Of a stretch of DNA of 64,000 nucleotides, positions 6,984 to 16,106 are shown piece by piece (position 1 is the stretch's first letter; each line of letters begins with the position of its first letter). The stretch covers positions 5,024,501-5,088,500 of the forward strand of contig NZ_CP112998.1 of assembly GCF_026625565.1 (NCBI RefSeq). The letters run 5' to 3'. A model generated the notes under the pieces. It made no database searches. It was not told the DNA's origin and saw only the letters and a program-made list of their open reading frames with translations. Made by a program: the position numbers and the translations under genes. The DNA comes from Dyadobacter pollutisoli. Its GTDB lineage: Bacteria; Bacteroidota; Bacteroidia; Cytophagales; Spirosomataceae.

Positions 6984-9872
6984 ATGAATAAGCATCTCTA
7001 CTTTTCCTGGCTCAAAAGGGTTTTGAGGCCAATTGTTGGATTTGTTTTCCTGTCCATTATCAGTTACCATGCGGCGTCGGCGCAATCCGCGGTTCGTGGA
7101 AAAGTGGTGGATGGGAAAGGTGAAGCGCTGCTGGGTGTCAGTGTGAAAGTGAAGGGTTCCGCCCAGGGAACCGTTACCGATGGATCCGGAAGCTACGAAC
7201 TGTCGGGACTTACCCCGGCTACGGCACTGGTGTTCAGTTTTATCGGGTTTGTAGGTAAAGAGGTATCGGTTGGTTCTCAGACGGTTATTGATGTGACGCT
7301 TACAGAAAGTGCGTCGAACCTCGACGAAGTAATTGTTACCGGGGTTTTCGACAAGCGAAGCCGGATGGAGTCTTCTGTGGCCATATCCGTCCTTTCGTCC
7401 AAACTTATTCAGATGCAGGCCCCCTTGAGTGCGGCCGATTTGCTGAGGAATGTGCCGGGTGTGTATGTCAACTCCTCGACAGGTGAAATTCGTAATACTG
7501 TGAGTTCCAGGGGCGTAAATGTCGGTGGGAACGATGTGTCAAACGGATATTACTATGTTTCGATGCAGGAAGACGGGCTGCCCGTCACCAATGCAACCTA
7601 TGGGAATTATGGTCCGGATTATTTTCTGCGTCCCGATCTCACATTGGGTAAACTGGAAGCCGTTCGCGGTGGAACTGCATCGATCCTGGGCAACAATGCG
7701 CCGGGAGGGATTTTCAATTACGTTTCCAAAACAGGCGGCCCGTCATTCGAGGCGCAGGCCCGGGCGAAGTTTGGGCTGGAAGGCAATGGGCGTAACCCTT
7801 ATTACCGGGCGGATGTCAACATTGGCGGCCCGCTGAGCAGGGATAAAACGCTCACTTACAATGCGGGAGGTTTCTGGCGGCAAAACAATGGTGCCCGCTA
7901 TCCGGGCTATCCGATGAACAATGGAGGGCAGATCAAAGCGAATGTGGTGAAACATCTCAAAACCGGCTCCCTGAAATTGTATGCTAAGTATTTGAATGAT
8001 CACAATGCCTGGTTTGAACAACTGCCGACGGTCGATTTTAACAATCCGCACCTGGCGCCGGGGATCAAACAAACCAATTCGGTATTGATCCCGCCCGTTT
8101 CGGCAGATTATACCATTAACCAAACCGGTGAAAAGGGTAGCTATGATTCCCGCGATAAAATTCATTCGAAAGACCTGTCGGTCGGCTTCAATATCGACCA
8201 TAGCTTCGGAAAAGGCTGGACGGTAGACAACAAGATCCGCTATTCCTACAAAACTTCCTTTTGGAACACTACTTCGATCCCTTATCCGTTTGCGATCGAT
8301 AATGTAACCTTTTACGGCGTGAACAACCTGGCGGGCAAATTAGGCACCTATTCGTTTCGTGACCTGGCAACGGGTACTGAGCTGGCCAACGTTACCCAGG
8401 GCATCAATTTCGTGAACGGGGCACCAGCAGGTCTTAAATTTACGGTGAACAACAGCAGCCTGCCCGGTGGCGAGGTCCAGAAGAACTCCCTGTTATTCAA
8501 TCCATTAATTGTTTTTGATAACCGGGTAAAGGAAACCATCGATCAGTTGACGCTGACGAAACGGCTTAGCCACATGAGCTTCACCGGAGGCCTGTATTTT
8601 GCGCACGCGACGGTCAAAAGGCTCAATCCGAGCGGGATCGGAAGTATGTATGGGTTAATGCTGAGCCCGCGCCCGCAGCCGACGGCGATTGTCTACACCG
8701 ATATGCAGGGGAAAACGTACCAGGTCACCAATCCGGACGGCATTACGGGCGGTTCAGGCAGGAGCGTGGCAACCAATATCTTCGACCTGAAGCAGAATCA
8801 GTTCGCAGGCTTCTTCGGGCACAACTGGGAGATCACCCCTCAGCTGAACTTAGACTGGGGAATCCGCTTCGAACGTATAAACGTAAGCGGTAGCAATCAG
8901 ATCGCAGGGGCGACGACTTCGACAGACGGAGGGACGGATAAAAATCCTCTGACCTTGTATGACAATATGGGCGGGGCCGTCAATGCGACTTTACCCTATG
9001 ACAAAACGGTCAAAACGATATCTTATTCGGCGGGGTTGAACTACAAGCTCAGTGATCACCTGGCCGTTTATGCCCGGTACTCGCGGGGCCGCAAAGCGCC
9101 CGATCTGGGTATCTACCTCAATGTGAATGCTTCCAACAATGCTGATTACCTCAACCCAATTGCACAGGGAACGCAGCAATATGAAGCGGGTTTTAAAGCT
9201 AAAAAAGACCGGTTTTCACTTTTCGTAACGCCGTTTTACAGTGTCCTCGGCAATGTACCTCAGCAGGCGCTCGGCCAGGAATCGGCGGACGTAACCTCTG
9301 TGTATGCTACGGCCGTTCTTTACAACAAGTTTGAAACCAAGGGAATTGAGATCGAGGGGACTTATGGCCTGACGAAAGAATTGAGCGTACGTGCTGTCGC
9401 AACGTTCCAGAAATCGACCGCTGTGGACTTCAATACCTGGGTGCTCAACGGGAACGGAAAGGCTGATGATCAGATCAAAAGTTACTCGGGCAATGAAACC
9501 GATTTCGCACCCCGCACGATTTTGCGCATTTCGCCCACCTACACCTCGGATAAGTTGTACGGCTCGATCGACTGGTCGTACCTGGGCAAGCGCGCCGGTA
9601 ACGTAGCGAATGTGTTTTACCTGCCGGGCTTCGACCAGACCAACTTGAACCTGGGCTACAACGTTTCCCGCAAATTGCAGATTCAGGCTAATATCAATAA
9701 TGTATTCAATCAAAACGGCATTATGGGATGGTCTGCGCCGGGCGGTTTCCCTGCTTCGCTGAACACCCAGGGCTTTACAAAGGCCCAGCTGGAAGGCAAT
9801 CCCAACGCTGTATTTTTTACACTCAGCTTACCTCCCCGCTCTTATTTTCTGACAGCCACTTACACGTTCTGA
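6984..9872 (+). CDS. TonB-dependent outer-membrane receptor with CarboxypepD_reg-like domain
   Basis: 962 residues. It has a signal peptide ending near ASAQ and then a CarboxypepD_reg-like domain (GKVVDGKGEALLGVSVKVKG). The plug follows, with DEVIVTGVFDKR, LLRNVPGVYVNSSTGEI and LEAVRGGTASILGNNAPGG. A 22-strand-type barrel follows, with the TonB-receptor signature ISYSAGLNYKLSDHLAVYAR and a final ATYTF. It lacks the SusC VVVVGYG signature and has no SusD neighbour, so it is more like a classic receptor for a small ligand. It is first in an operon with a beta-propeller protein and an SDR (gaps of 57 and 48 bases) and is divergent from a NUDIX-type regulator. The ligand is not predictable. Confidence 0.92.
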   Translation: MNKHLYFSWLKRVLRPIVGFVFLSIISYHAASAQSAVRGKVVDGKGEALLGVSVKVKGSAQGTVTDGSGSYELSGLTPATALVFSFIGFVGKEVSVGSQTVIDVTLTESASNLDEVIVTGVFDKRSRMESSVAISVLSSKLIQMQAPLSAADLLRNVPGVYVNSSTGEIRNTVSSRGVNVGGNDVSNGYYYVSMQEDGLPVTNATYGNYGPDYFLRPDLTLGKLEAVRGGTASILGNNAPGGIFNYVSKTGGPSFEAQARAKFGLEGNGRNPYYRADVNIGGPLSRDKTLTYNAGGFWRQNNGARYPGYPMNNGGQIKANVVKHLKTGSLKLYAKYLNDHNAWFEQLPTVDFNNPHLAPGIKQTNSVLIPPVSADYTINQTGEKGSYDSRDKIHSKDLSVGFNIDHSFGKGWTVDNKIRYSYKTSFWNTTSIPYPFAIDNVTFYGVNNLAGKLGTYSFRDLATGTELANVTQGINFVNGAPAGLKFTVNNSSLPGGEVQKNSLLFNPLIVFDNRVKETIDQLTLTKRLSHMSFTGGLYFAHATVKRLNPSGIGSMYGLMLSPRPQPTAIVYTDMQGKTYQVTNPDGITGGSGRSVATNIFDLKQNQFAGFFGHNWEITPQLNLDWGIRFERINVSGSNQIAGATTSTDGGTDKNPLTLYDNMGGAVNATLPYDKTVKTISYSAGLNYKLSDHLAVYARYSRGRKAPDLGIYLNVNASNNADYLNPIAQGTQQYEAGFKAKKDRFSLFVTPFYSVLGNVPQQALGQESADVTSVYATAVLYNKFETKGIEIEGTYGLTKELSVRAVATFQKSTAVDFNTWVLNGNGKADDQIKSYSGNETDFAPRTILRISPTYTSDKLYGSIDWSYLGKRAGNVANVFYLPGFDQTNLNLGYNVSRKLQIQANINNVFNQNGIMGWSAPGGFPASLNTQGFTKAQLEGNPNAVFFTLSLPPRSYFLTATYTF

Positions 9873-9929
9873 ACGCCGGTGCCAGCGTATAAACGGCTCA
9901 GTATTATTCATTAAACCAATTGTTTCTCA

Positions 9930-11636
9930 ATGAAAAAATCAACTTACTTGACGTGGGTATGCGTTGTGGCCTGTGCGCTGCATTTACCCACGGTCAGCGA
10001 AGGGCAAAAAGTGCCCAATCAGGACAAGAATTATGCATTGGTACCAAAGCTTCCGCCACCTCCGAAGCCGGAACCGTTCAAAGTATCGACTATTCCGCTG
10101 CCCGAAAGTGTCATAGACGCGGTTTTGGTGAACTATCTGCCCGATGCCAAACACCTGGTGATGGAAGTCACAATGGCAGGTGCAAAGAAATCCAATCTGG
10201 CCATTATGAAAGACGATGGCACCGGTTTCAAGTGCCTTACCTGCGATTTGCCGGAGAATATTGGCGGCGAAATGCCGGTGCCGCTTCCGGACGGAAAGCG
10301 CATTTACACGCCAACGGGCATTCTGGAATGCAGCCCGTCGGTGCTGGACTGCAAACAGGCCAAAATTCTGCCCCTGGTATATCCGACCGTCCCGGGAGGA
10401 AAAACGTTGGCCCGGATCGCCAGCAACATGTCTCAGGATGGGCTCCACGTAGCTTACACGCTGCTGGTGGCCAGGCCTATGCCAAGTGCACTGGTGCTGG
10501 TGAGCGAGTTGACGCGCGTCTCGGACGCCAAAGGCGACCACTATGAACTGGCGAAAACAAAAGTGATTTCAGGCGATAAGGTGACCCTGGAAGGCGCGGC
10601 GGATTTCAGACCATTCTTTTTTGGAGGCGGCGAGGTGAAGAGCTTTGCCGGAATGGGACAGTATCTGACCACGATCAGTGCATTCGAAGCAGGCAATTTC
10701 GATATCGCCAAAATCGACCTGACCAATGGAGACGTAAGCAGGTTCACAAGGCATTTCAGCTATGATGAGGGCGTGTATCCTTCGCCCGATGGCAAATGGG
10801 TAATCTTTCAGTCGCACCGGCATACGACGCGGATGGATGCATTCAGCCTTATCCCCCGCCCATTGATCGTAAACAATGCTTTGGCGCCCGGGATTGCGGA
10901 ATGGAGAAACGAAGAGATCAGTGGGTTCCGGGATGCGAGGCGGTATTATGGCCTTACCATGACCGACCAGTATGGCGACCGTGCCCGCCTACCGGAAGAA
11001 GGATATACCGGACAAAATCTGACAACAGCATCGGATAACCTCACCGAATACAACCACTTTGGCAACCTGACCTGGCACCCCAGCAGTACCCGGGGCATTT
11101 TCTGGGAGCAAAAAGATCCCAAAAAGGTCAAAACAGGGGAACAAATGGGCCGCCTGCGAATGATCACATTTACATCGAGAAAGCCGACTACCCCGCTCAA
11201 AATTGTAACCCCAACCATGGACTGGGCAACCAATCTGGCCGACATTAAGCCATTGGATAACTCAAAGCGCACAGAAGGAAAGTTGGTCGGACTGGTTTCT
11301 GGTTATGCCAACATTACCAATCAAAAACCTGCATCAGAGGGTGCGGCATCGGCTGGACCTTCAACTTTCAAAATCGAGTATGTTGATTTTTCCGATGACG
11401 GCGCTTATGTATTGAATGGATCGGAAACGATTGTTCCGGCCTCGTTTTATGACGCAATCTGGAACGCCGACATTCAGGTGACGGGCAAACAAAAAGGATA
11501 TCTTAAAGTCGATGATGTTAAGTTTTATGTCAATAAACGCGGCTCAGGCACCATTAAGGCACAACTCGGAAACCGGAAAATTGAAGTAGATCTCACAAAA
11601 GGTCTTCCGACAGGTGTACCGAATGAGCTTCGGTAA
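9930..11636 (+). CDS. exported PD40/WD40-like beta-propeller protein
   Basis: 568 residues with a signal peptide (about 1-26) and a proline-rich linker PKLPPPPKPEPF. The repeat-like blades include LAIMKDDGTGFKCLTC and a clear PD40 blade GVYPSPDGKWVIFQSHR, as found in TolB-like propellers. A CLTC pair and a further Cys pair near CSPSVLDCKQ could form disulfides in the periplasm. The C-terminal 100 residues look like a separate beta domain. No catalytic motif is evident, so it could be a periplasmic binding or degrading protein for the ligand imported by the upstream receptor. The operon position is clear; the function is not. Confidence 0.75.
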   Translation: MKKSTYLTWVCVVACALHLPTVSEGQKVPNQDKNYALVPKLPPPPKPEPFKVSTIPLPESVIDAVLVNYLPDAKHLVMEVTMAGAKKSNLAIMKDDGTGFKCLTCDLPENIGGEMPVPLPDGKRIYTPTGILECSPSVLDCKQAKILPLVYPTVPGGKTLARIASNMSQDGLHVAYTLLVARPMPSALVLVSELTRVSDAKGDHYELAKTKVISGDKVTLEGAADFRPFFFGGGEVKSFAGMGQYLTTISAFEAGNFDIAKIDLTNGDVSRFTRHFSYDEGVYPSPDGKWVIFQSHRHTTRMDAFSLIPRPLIVNNALAPGIAEWRNEEISGFRDARRYYGLTMTDQYGDRARLPEEGYTGQNLTTASDNLTEYNHFGNLTWHPSSTRGIFWEQKDPKKVKTGEQMGRLRMITFTSRKPTTPLKIVTPTMDWATNLADIKPLDNSKRTEGKLVGLVSGYANITNQKPASEGAASAGPSTFKIEYVDFSDDGAYVLNGSETIVPASFYDAIWNADIQVTGKQKGYLKVDDVKFYVNKRGSGTIKAQLGNRKIEVDLTKGLPTGVPNELR

Positions 11637-11684
11637 GTCAGGTAGATCCTGACGCGTTTTCATTGACCCATTAAAAACATAACC

Positions 11685-12488
11685 ATGCAATTAGCAAACA
11701 AAACCATCGTCGTGACCGGAGCAGGCGGAGGTATCGGCCGGGAACTGAGCATCCAATTGGCACAACGCGGGGCAAATGTCGCCGGGGTGGATATTAACCC
11801 CGAAACCCTCGGTGAAACGGGCCGGATTATCGGCACGGGGCACGGGCAATTCAAAGGCTTCCAGCTGGACATTACCAATCAGGAAAAGGTAAATGCATTT
11901 CCGGCAGAGGTACTCACTCACTTTGGCAATGTCGACGGGATCATCAACAATGCCGGCATTATTCAGCCTTTCCGGCCCGTTCTTGAATTGACGATGGAAG
12001 ATATTAACCGGGTTATGGCGGTCAATTTTTATGGCACATTATACCTTACCAAAGCCTTTTTGCCCATTCTCCTGCAACGCCCGGAGGCGCACATTGCCAA
12101 CGTGTCGAGTATGGGCGGCTTTTTGCCGGTTCCCGGACAGACGATCTATGGCGCGGCGAAAGCGGCGGTAAAACTACTCACGGAAGGCCTGTATGCGGAA
12201 TTGAAGGATACCAACGTCAGGGTAACGGTCATTTTTCCGGGTGCTATTGCGACAAACATCATGCAAAACTCCGGTCTGGCAATGCCCAAGGCTGAGGCAG
12301 GCGGAGAAGCGAAGTTCAAACCAATCCCTGCCCGGCTTGCCGCCGGGCAGATCCTTTCCGGCATCGAAAAAAACAAATTTCGTGTGGTGGTAGGACAGGA
12401 CGCCTGGATGATGGATAAGCTTTCCCGCCTCAATCCCAAATACGCCGCCGATCTGATTCAGCGGAAAATGAGATCCTTGCTGGGGTAA
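11685..12488 (+). CDS. short-chain dehydrogenase/reductase (SDR)
   Basis: 267 residues, cytoplasmic, NAD(P)-dependent oxidoreductase of the classical SDR family. Seen motifs are the TGAGGGIG dinucleotide loop (11-18), NNAG (88-91), catalytic Ser in NVSS (about 141), and YGAAK (Tyr155, Lys159). The acidic VDIN at the end of the second strand suggests NAD preference. It is third in the receptor - propeller - SDR operon, so it may oxidise or reduce the imported compound. The substrate is unknown. Confidence 0.92.
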   Translation: MQLANKTIVVTGAGGGIGRELSIQLAQRGANVAGVDINPETLGETGRIIGTGHGQFKGFQLDITNQEKVNAFPAEVLTHFGNVDGIINNAGIIQPFRPVLELTMEDINRVMAVNFYGTLYLTKAFLPILLQRPEAHIANVSSMGGFLPVPGQTIYGAAKAAVKLLTEGLYAELKDTNVRVTVIFPGAIATNIMQNSGLAMPKAEAGGEAKFKPIPARLAAGQILSGIEKNKFRVVVGQDAWMMDKLSRLNPKYAADLIQRKMRSLLG

Positions 12489-12540
12489 CACCTGACTATT
12501 AACCACCCGAACAGGGAAGCGGTAGGCGACAAAGAACAAG

Positions 12541-12660
12541 TTGGTTGTAGTCCGTCAGATTATTAAGAATCTGAGAGATGAAATTTTGAGTGATAGGTTG
12601 TTATTTCACGTCTATACTTTTGAGAATGGAAAAGTGCGGACGATGGCGATTGAGCATTAG
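12541..12660 (+). pseudogene. possible remnant of an NTF2/SnoaL-like gene (C-terminal end)
   Basis: A 39-codon open stretch ending at TAG 12658-12660 encodes LRDEILSDRLLFHVYTFENG followed by KVRTMAIEH. The pattern HVYTFENGKV plus a short hydrophobic end resembles the last strands of NTF2/SnoaL-like small proteins. A stop (12523-12525) lies just upstream in the same frame and there is no usable start, so an intact gene is not present. It is probably a decayed relic next to the MNT-HEPN gene. The assignment rests on a short match recognised by eye. Confidence 0.35.
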
Positions 12661-12736
12661 GGTACAAGTCAATGGAAATGACATTGAGTTTTGAAATTTT
12701 GTATCTTACCGAAATTTCAAAAATCACCACACACGA

Positions 12737-13618
12737 ATGAAAACCTCCTTATCTCATCTCCCACAAAACAAGCAAGACCAATTAAAAGCGCTTACCCAAA
12801 TTGTTCTCGACAAAGTCACGGCCGAAATGATCATTCTCTTTGGCAGCTATGCGCGGGGTGACTGGGTTGAGGATTACCAGGAGAAGTATGAGTATGTAAG
12901 TGATTTTGATATTTTGATCGTCACCAAAGACAAAAATTCGGCAAAGCAAGTCAAGAAATCACGTGAACTGGAGGAGGAACTGATGGCCAATGAGGAAATC
13001 ACGAGGACGAGCATCATCTATCACAGCATTGGTTTTGTAAATGACAAGATCGAGCGGAATTATTACTTCTTTGTGGATATTTTGAAAGAAGGAGTTTTGC
13101 TTTTCGATTCCGGGAAATTCACTTTGTCCGAACCTAAAAATCTCAATGCGGCGCAACGGGTGGAAAAATCGACGGAGGAATTTGAACATTGGTTCAAATC
13201 TGCAAAGCACTTTTTAGAAGCCTTTGAGATTTTCCTTTCGAAAGGCGAAACTGATCTTGACTATCATAAAATTGCTGCCTTTCAACTTCACCAAGCGACT
13301 GAAAGATTTTATGCTGGCATCTTGCTAGTTTTCACTGATTACAAGCCAAGAATTCACGACATTGAGATATTGGGAACTCAGGTCGAGAAACTGAATACCA
13401 ACTTTGCAACCGTTTTTCCAAGAAAAACAGCCGAAGAAGAGCGACTATTTATCCTTCTCAAAAAAGCGTACATCGATGCGCGTTACAACAGGAACTACAT
13501 GATTGAAAAAGGGGAATTGGAATACCTTGGCAGTCGGGTTACATTGCTGAAAGATTTGACGGAGCAGGTTTGTAGAGATCGGATTGCACAATTTGCCAAT
13601 GATCAGTCTGCCGAGTAA
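12737..13618 (+). CDS. fused MNT nucleotidyltransferase - HEPN domain protein
   Basis: 293 residues. The N-terminus is a minimal nucleotidyltransferase of the pol-beta fold, with MIILFGSYARGDW and SDFDILIV carrying the metal-binding aspartates. An insert of about a dozen residues separates the GS motif from the DxD. From about residue 150 the protein is an all-helical HEPN domain (HKIAAFQLHQATERFYAG, RIHDIEIL). HEPN and MNT are usually separate toxin-antitoxin genes; here they are one chain. The usual RX4-6H RNase motif is not evident: the expected helix reads DARYNRNYMI. The protein may therefore be regulatory rather than an RNase toxin. It stands alone. Confidence 0.85.
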   Translation: MKTSLSHLPQNKQDQLKALTQIVLDKVTAEMIILFGSYARGDWVEDYQEKYEYVSDFDILIVTKDKNSAKQVKKSRELEEELMANEEITRTSIIYHSIGFVNDKIERNYYFFVDILKEGVLLFDSGKFTLSEPKNLNAAQRVEKSTEEFEHWFKSAKHFLEAFEIFLSKGETDLDYHKIAAFQLHQATERFYAGILLVFTDYKPRIHDIEILGTQVEKLNTNFATVFPRKTAEEERLFILLKKAYIDARYNRNYMIEKGELEYLGSRVTLLKDLTEQVCRDRIAQFANDQSAE

Positions 13619-13725
13619 AACCATTATTCAAAACTTTCATACAGGCCGCGATTCGGCTAATTATATATCAAACAGGGAGCTGATGCGAATGCACAATGAA
13701 GAATCGCATGAACTGGTTACGTGAT

Positions 13726-15180
13726 CTATTTCCTCCGGGCAAGCCATTCAAGATAGCATTTTTTGAGCCACATATCCTCGTCTTTGCGGTATTCGCGCGT
13801 AACGACCGTGAAATGATTGCCAGGGTAATAATCAAACCGGATATCCGCGCCGATTTTTTTCATTTCGGCTTCCATCAGCATTGCCGAAATATTCAAAAAC
13901 GCATTGTCTTCATTTCCAACAGAAACGCGCAGTTTACCGGCCAGATCTTTTTCGAGCCTGGGCCAGTTCCTGATAACATATTGCGTCAGGTCATACCGCT
14001 TCCAGTGTTCGAACACCTCCTTGTCGAGCTTACCTGTTGCGGAATTATAAAGTGGTCTGGGCAAGCCATTTTTTCCTTTTGGGCCAAACACGGCATCGAA
14101 AGACACATTTTGCTCGCCACGATAAATAATATCCTCTATGCTGTGGGCGATATTCGGGCGGTCGTAAATAACTTCAATGTCGGGTTTCTTACCTATCGTT
14201 AATGCGTCTACAAATTCTATCCGGCTGGTGTCCGTGTAAAGGTTTGTTTTCGTAAAACGATGAAAATCCACGGCATCGGGCGCACTTGCGTTACCTCCTG
14301 CAAACAGCTGGGGATAATGTGTCAGCAGATAAACCACAGTCCATCCGCCGCTGCTATGACCGCGGATAACCCGGCCGCCATTGGTCCGGAATTTCTGGTC
14401 TAACCAGGGGATCATTTCGGTAGCGAAGGCGTCGCCAACCGGCCCGTTGTTGTCGCTGTTCGCATAAGTGCTATGCCCCAATGAACAATCGCCATCCAGA
14501 AAGACCTTGATAACAGCCATCGTGTCCAACGGGACAGACGGCATTGTATCGCTGCTGACCGTGCTTGAATAATGATAATGATCGCCTCCAAATCCCCCTA
14601 CCATGAAATAAACCGGAAATCGCCTGTCCGGTTCCTCATAATACTGACTGGGAAGTATGACTGCTCCCTTCAGTGCAACTGGCTTTTTATGAAACTTGCT
14701 GAGCAGCGCTGACGGCGCATTGAGATGCTTCACAAATTTGCTTTCAGTGAAAACGGGCTCGGGGACCAGCTGGTCGCATACCACTGTAAAAATTTCGTCG
14801 GGATCATTCAGCCGGATTTTTTGTACTGCGCTGAATACATTCCCCGTGCTTCTTCCAATTACCCGTCCGTCGCGATTGAGGTCCCAAACTACCTGCATAT
14901 AATATTCCCCGCGTTGCAGCCTGGATAGCAGGGTTGGGTAGGAGAGCGAAGAATCAGAAAATATGATCGGCTCATTTGGCTCAATGTGATCCACCGGCAT
15001 ACGGTAAACCGGCCAGCCCGAGTGGTTCTTCGGTTGCTCATTTTTTGGGGACAAATACAGAATGACATTACCCGAAAAAGGCCCTTTAAATGCTGAGGAG
15101 GTGTATGTGACTTTAAATTGCTGCGCAGTAGCCGTTACAAACGGAGCAAATAATAGAAAAATAATGACAATTAATTTCAT
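13726..15180 (-). CDS. exported esterase-family alpha/beta hydrolase
   Basis: 484 residues from ATG 15178-15180, beginning with a clear signal peptide (MKLIVIIFLLFAPFVTATAQ). An N-terminal beta domain of about 180 residues precedes an esterase-D-like alpha/beta hydrolase core. The core has YFMVGGFGGDHYHY (oxyanion region) and the nucleophile motif GHSSGGW. The catalytic His is probably in PGNHFTVV near the C-terminus. Periplasmic esterases of this type release acyl or other ester groups from polysaccharides or small molecules. The open frame upstream of 15180 lacks signal character and was not used. It is not in an obvious operon. Confidence 0.85.
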   Translation of the reverse strand: MKLIVIIFLLFAPFVTATAQQFKVTYTSSAFKGPFSGNVILYLSPKNEQPKNHSGWPVYRMPVDHIEPNEPIIFSDSSLSYPTLLSRLQRGEYYMQVVWDLNRDGRVIGRSTGNVFSAVQKIRLNDPDEIFTVVCDQLVPEPVFTESKFVKHLNAPSALLSKFHKKPVALKGAVILPSQYYEEPDRRFPVYFMVGGFGGDHYHYSSTVSSDTMPSVPLDTMAVIKVFLDGDCSLGHSTYANSDNNGPVGDAFATEMIPWLDQKFRTNGGRVIRGHSSGGWTVVYLLTHYPQLFAGGNASAPDAVDFHRFTKTNLYTDTSRIEFVDALTIGKKPDIEVIYDRPNIAHSIEDIIYRGEQNVSFDAVFGPKGKNGLPRPLYNSATGKLDKEVFEHWKRYDLTQYVIRNWPRLEKDLAGKLRVSVGNEDNAFLNISAMLMEAEMKKIGADIRFDYYPGNHFTVVTREYRKDEDMWLKKCYLEWLARRK

Positions 15181-15274
15181 GGCCAGGTGATGAATATGAT
15201 CCGTTTGAAACCATAGACGACCACAAAGCCAAAACGTTACAACCAAAAACAAATCACTCGGAGGGCATGCCTGC

Positions 15275-15679
15275 TTAGGCTAGCGCCCGAACATGTTGGC
15301 TGACGTAGGACTGACCCGAAAGAACCGAACTGACACATACTGTCAGATCGTCGGGACCACCACCTTTGATAAGGAGCCCTTTGACACCGCTACGCATCAG
15401 CGAACTGGCAAACTTAAACCCTGGATTATGTGCATAATACAAAATGAAAGAAGCCATTGGGTTATTTTTCATCGCCTTTCTCAATGCGCTGCGGTCAATT
15501 TCGGGCTGCTCTTCTGAAAGTCCGATGATGATAATGTCAAGGGCGTCCTGCTGTATATCTCTTCCCAGGGACTGAATGCTCCCGGTTTCGAGCGTTTTTA
15601 CATCTTCAAACTGGCTTTTTAGAATAATCCGGATGCCCGTACGAAAAACAGGGTGATTGTCTATGAGCGCAATATTCAT
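15275..15679 (-). CDS. stand-alone degenerate response-regulator receiver domain
   Basis: 134 residues with the fold of a NarL/LuxR-type receiver: IALIDNHPVFRTGIRIIL at the N-terminus and GVKGLLIKGGG at the beta5 Lys position. At the end of beta3, where the phosphorylated Asp should follow the hydrophobic strand, the sequence reads DIIIIGLSEEQPEID, so the acceptor Asp appears to be replaced. The chain stops after the receiver with no DNA-binding helix-turn-helix, and the following 90 bases encode none. It could be a pseudo-receiver working by protein contact, or the remains of a full regulator. No histidine kinase is nearby. Confidence 0.7.
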   Translation of the reverse strand: MNIALIDNHPVFRTGIRIILKSQFEDVKTLETGSIQSLGRDIQQDALDIIIIGLSEEQPEIDRSALRKAMKNNPMASFILYYAHNPGFKFASSLMRSGVKGLLIKGGGPDDLTVCVSSVLSGQSYVSQHVRALA

Positions 15680-16106
15680 TAGTGGGTTATTTTAATTTCA
15701 AATGATAAGTTCAAATAGAAATCTGCTAGTTTACGATATCAGATTGTAAAGATCAAAGTCTGGTACAAATGTATTTTCAAGGCCGTGATCGGGCACAATA
15801 AAAAATTGAAATGTGAGCTAAAAATCGTTGCTTACTGATTTAAAAAATTTAATGAAAAAGCAACTAGTTCTATGAACAATTTTCCCGGGCGTCTAAAAAG
15901 CAACCTGTACAAGACTAGTCTTCGGCTTATAAATGTTCCAATTTTAACAATAAATAAGAATTTAGCAAGTTAATATCGCTACTCCAAATAGCAAATTAAT
16001 TCTATGTTCAAACAAAAGCGTAGCTTTAAACAGAAAGGACTTGACATTGCGGCCAAGTCCTTTCTGTTTAAGATAACTATAAAACCTTCCCGGCCGGCGA
16101 CGCAGG
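15680..16106. other. AT-rich intergenic region
   Basis: A 427-base stretch with no convincing coding frame. It contains the upstream region of the receiver gene, a perfect 12-base palindrome AAGACTAGTCTT at 15911-15922 and, at its right end, a long hairpin described separately. Nothing else is recognisable. Confidence 0.6.
16026..16071 (-). terminator. perfect 18-bp hairpin after the BlaR1-like gene
   Basis: Arms 16026-16043 and 16054-16071 are perfectly complementary with a 10-base loop. It lies about 35 bases beyond the stop of the minus-strand M56 peptidase gene, where a terminator is expected. No strong T-run follows on the minus strand (the next bases give AGCTACGCTTTTG), so it is an atypical terminator or an mRNA-stabilising hairpin. 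Confidence 0.55.

Noticed and set aside
9920..10546. 208-codon + frame at the start of the propeller gene
   Set aside because: Different frame from a protein with clear signal peptide and PD40 blade; low-complexity Gly/Arg-rich text.
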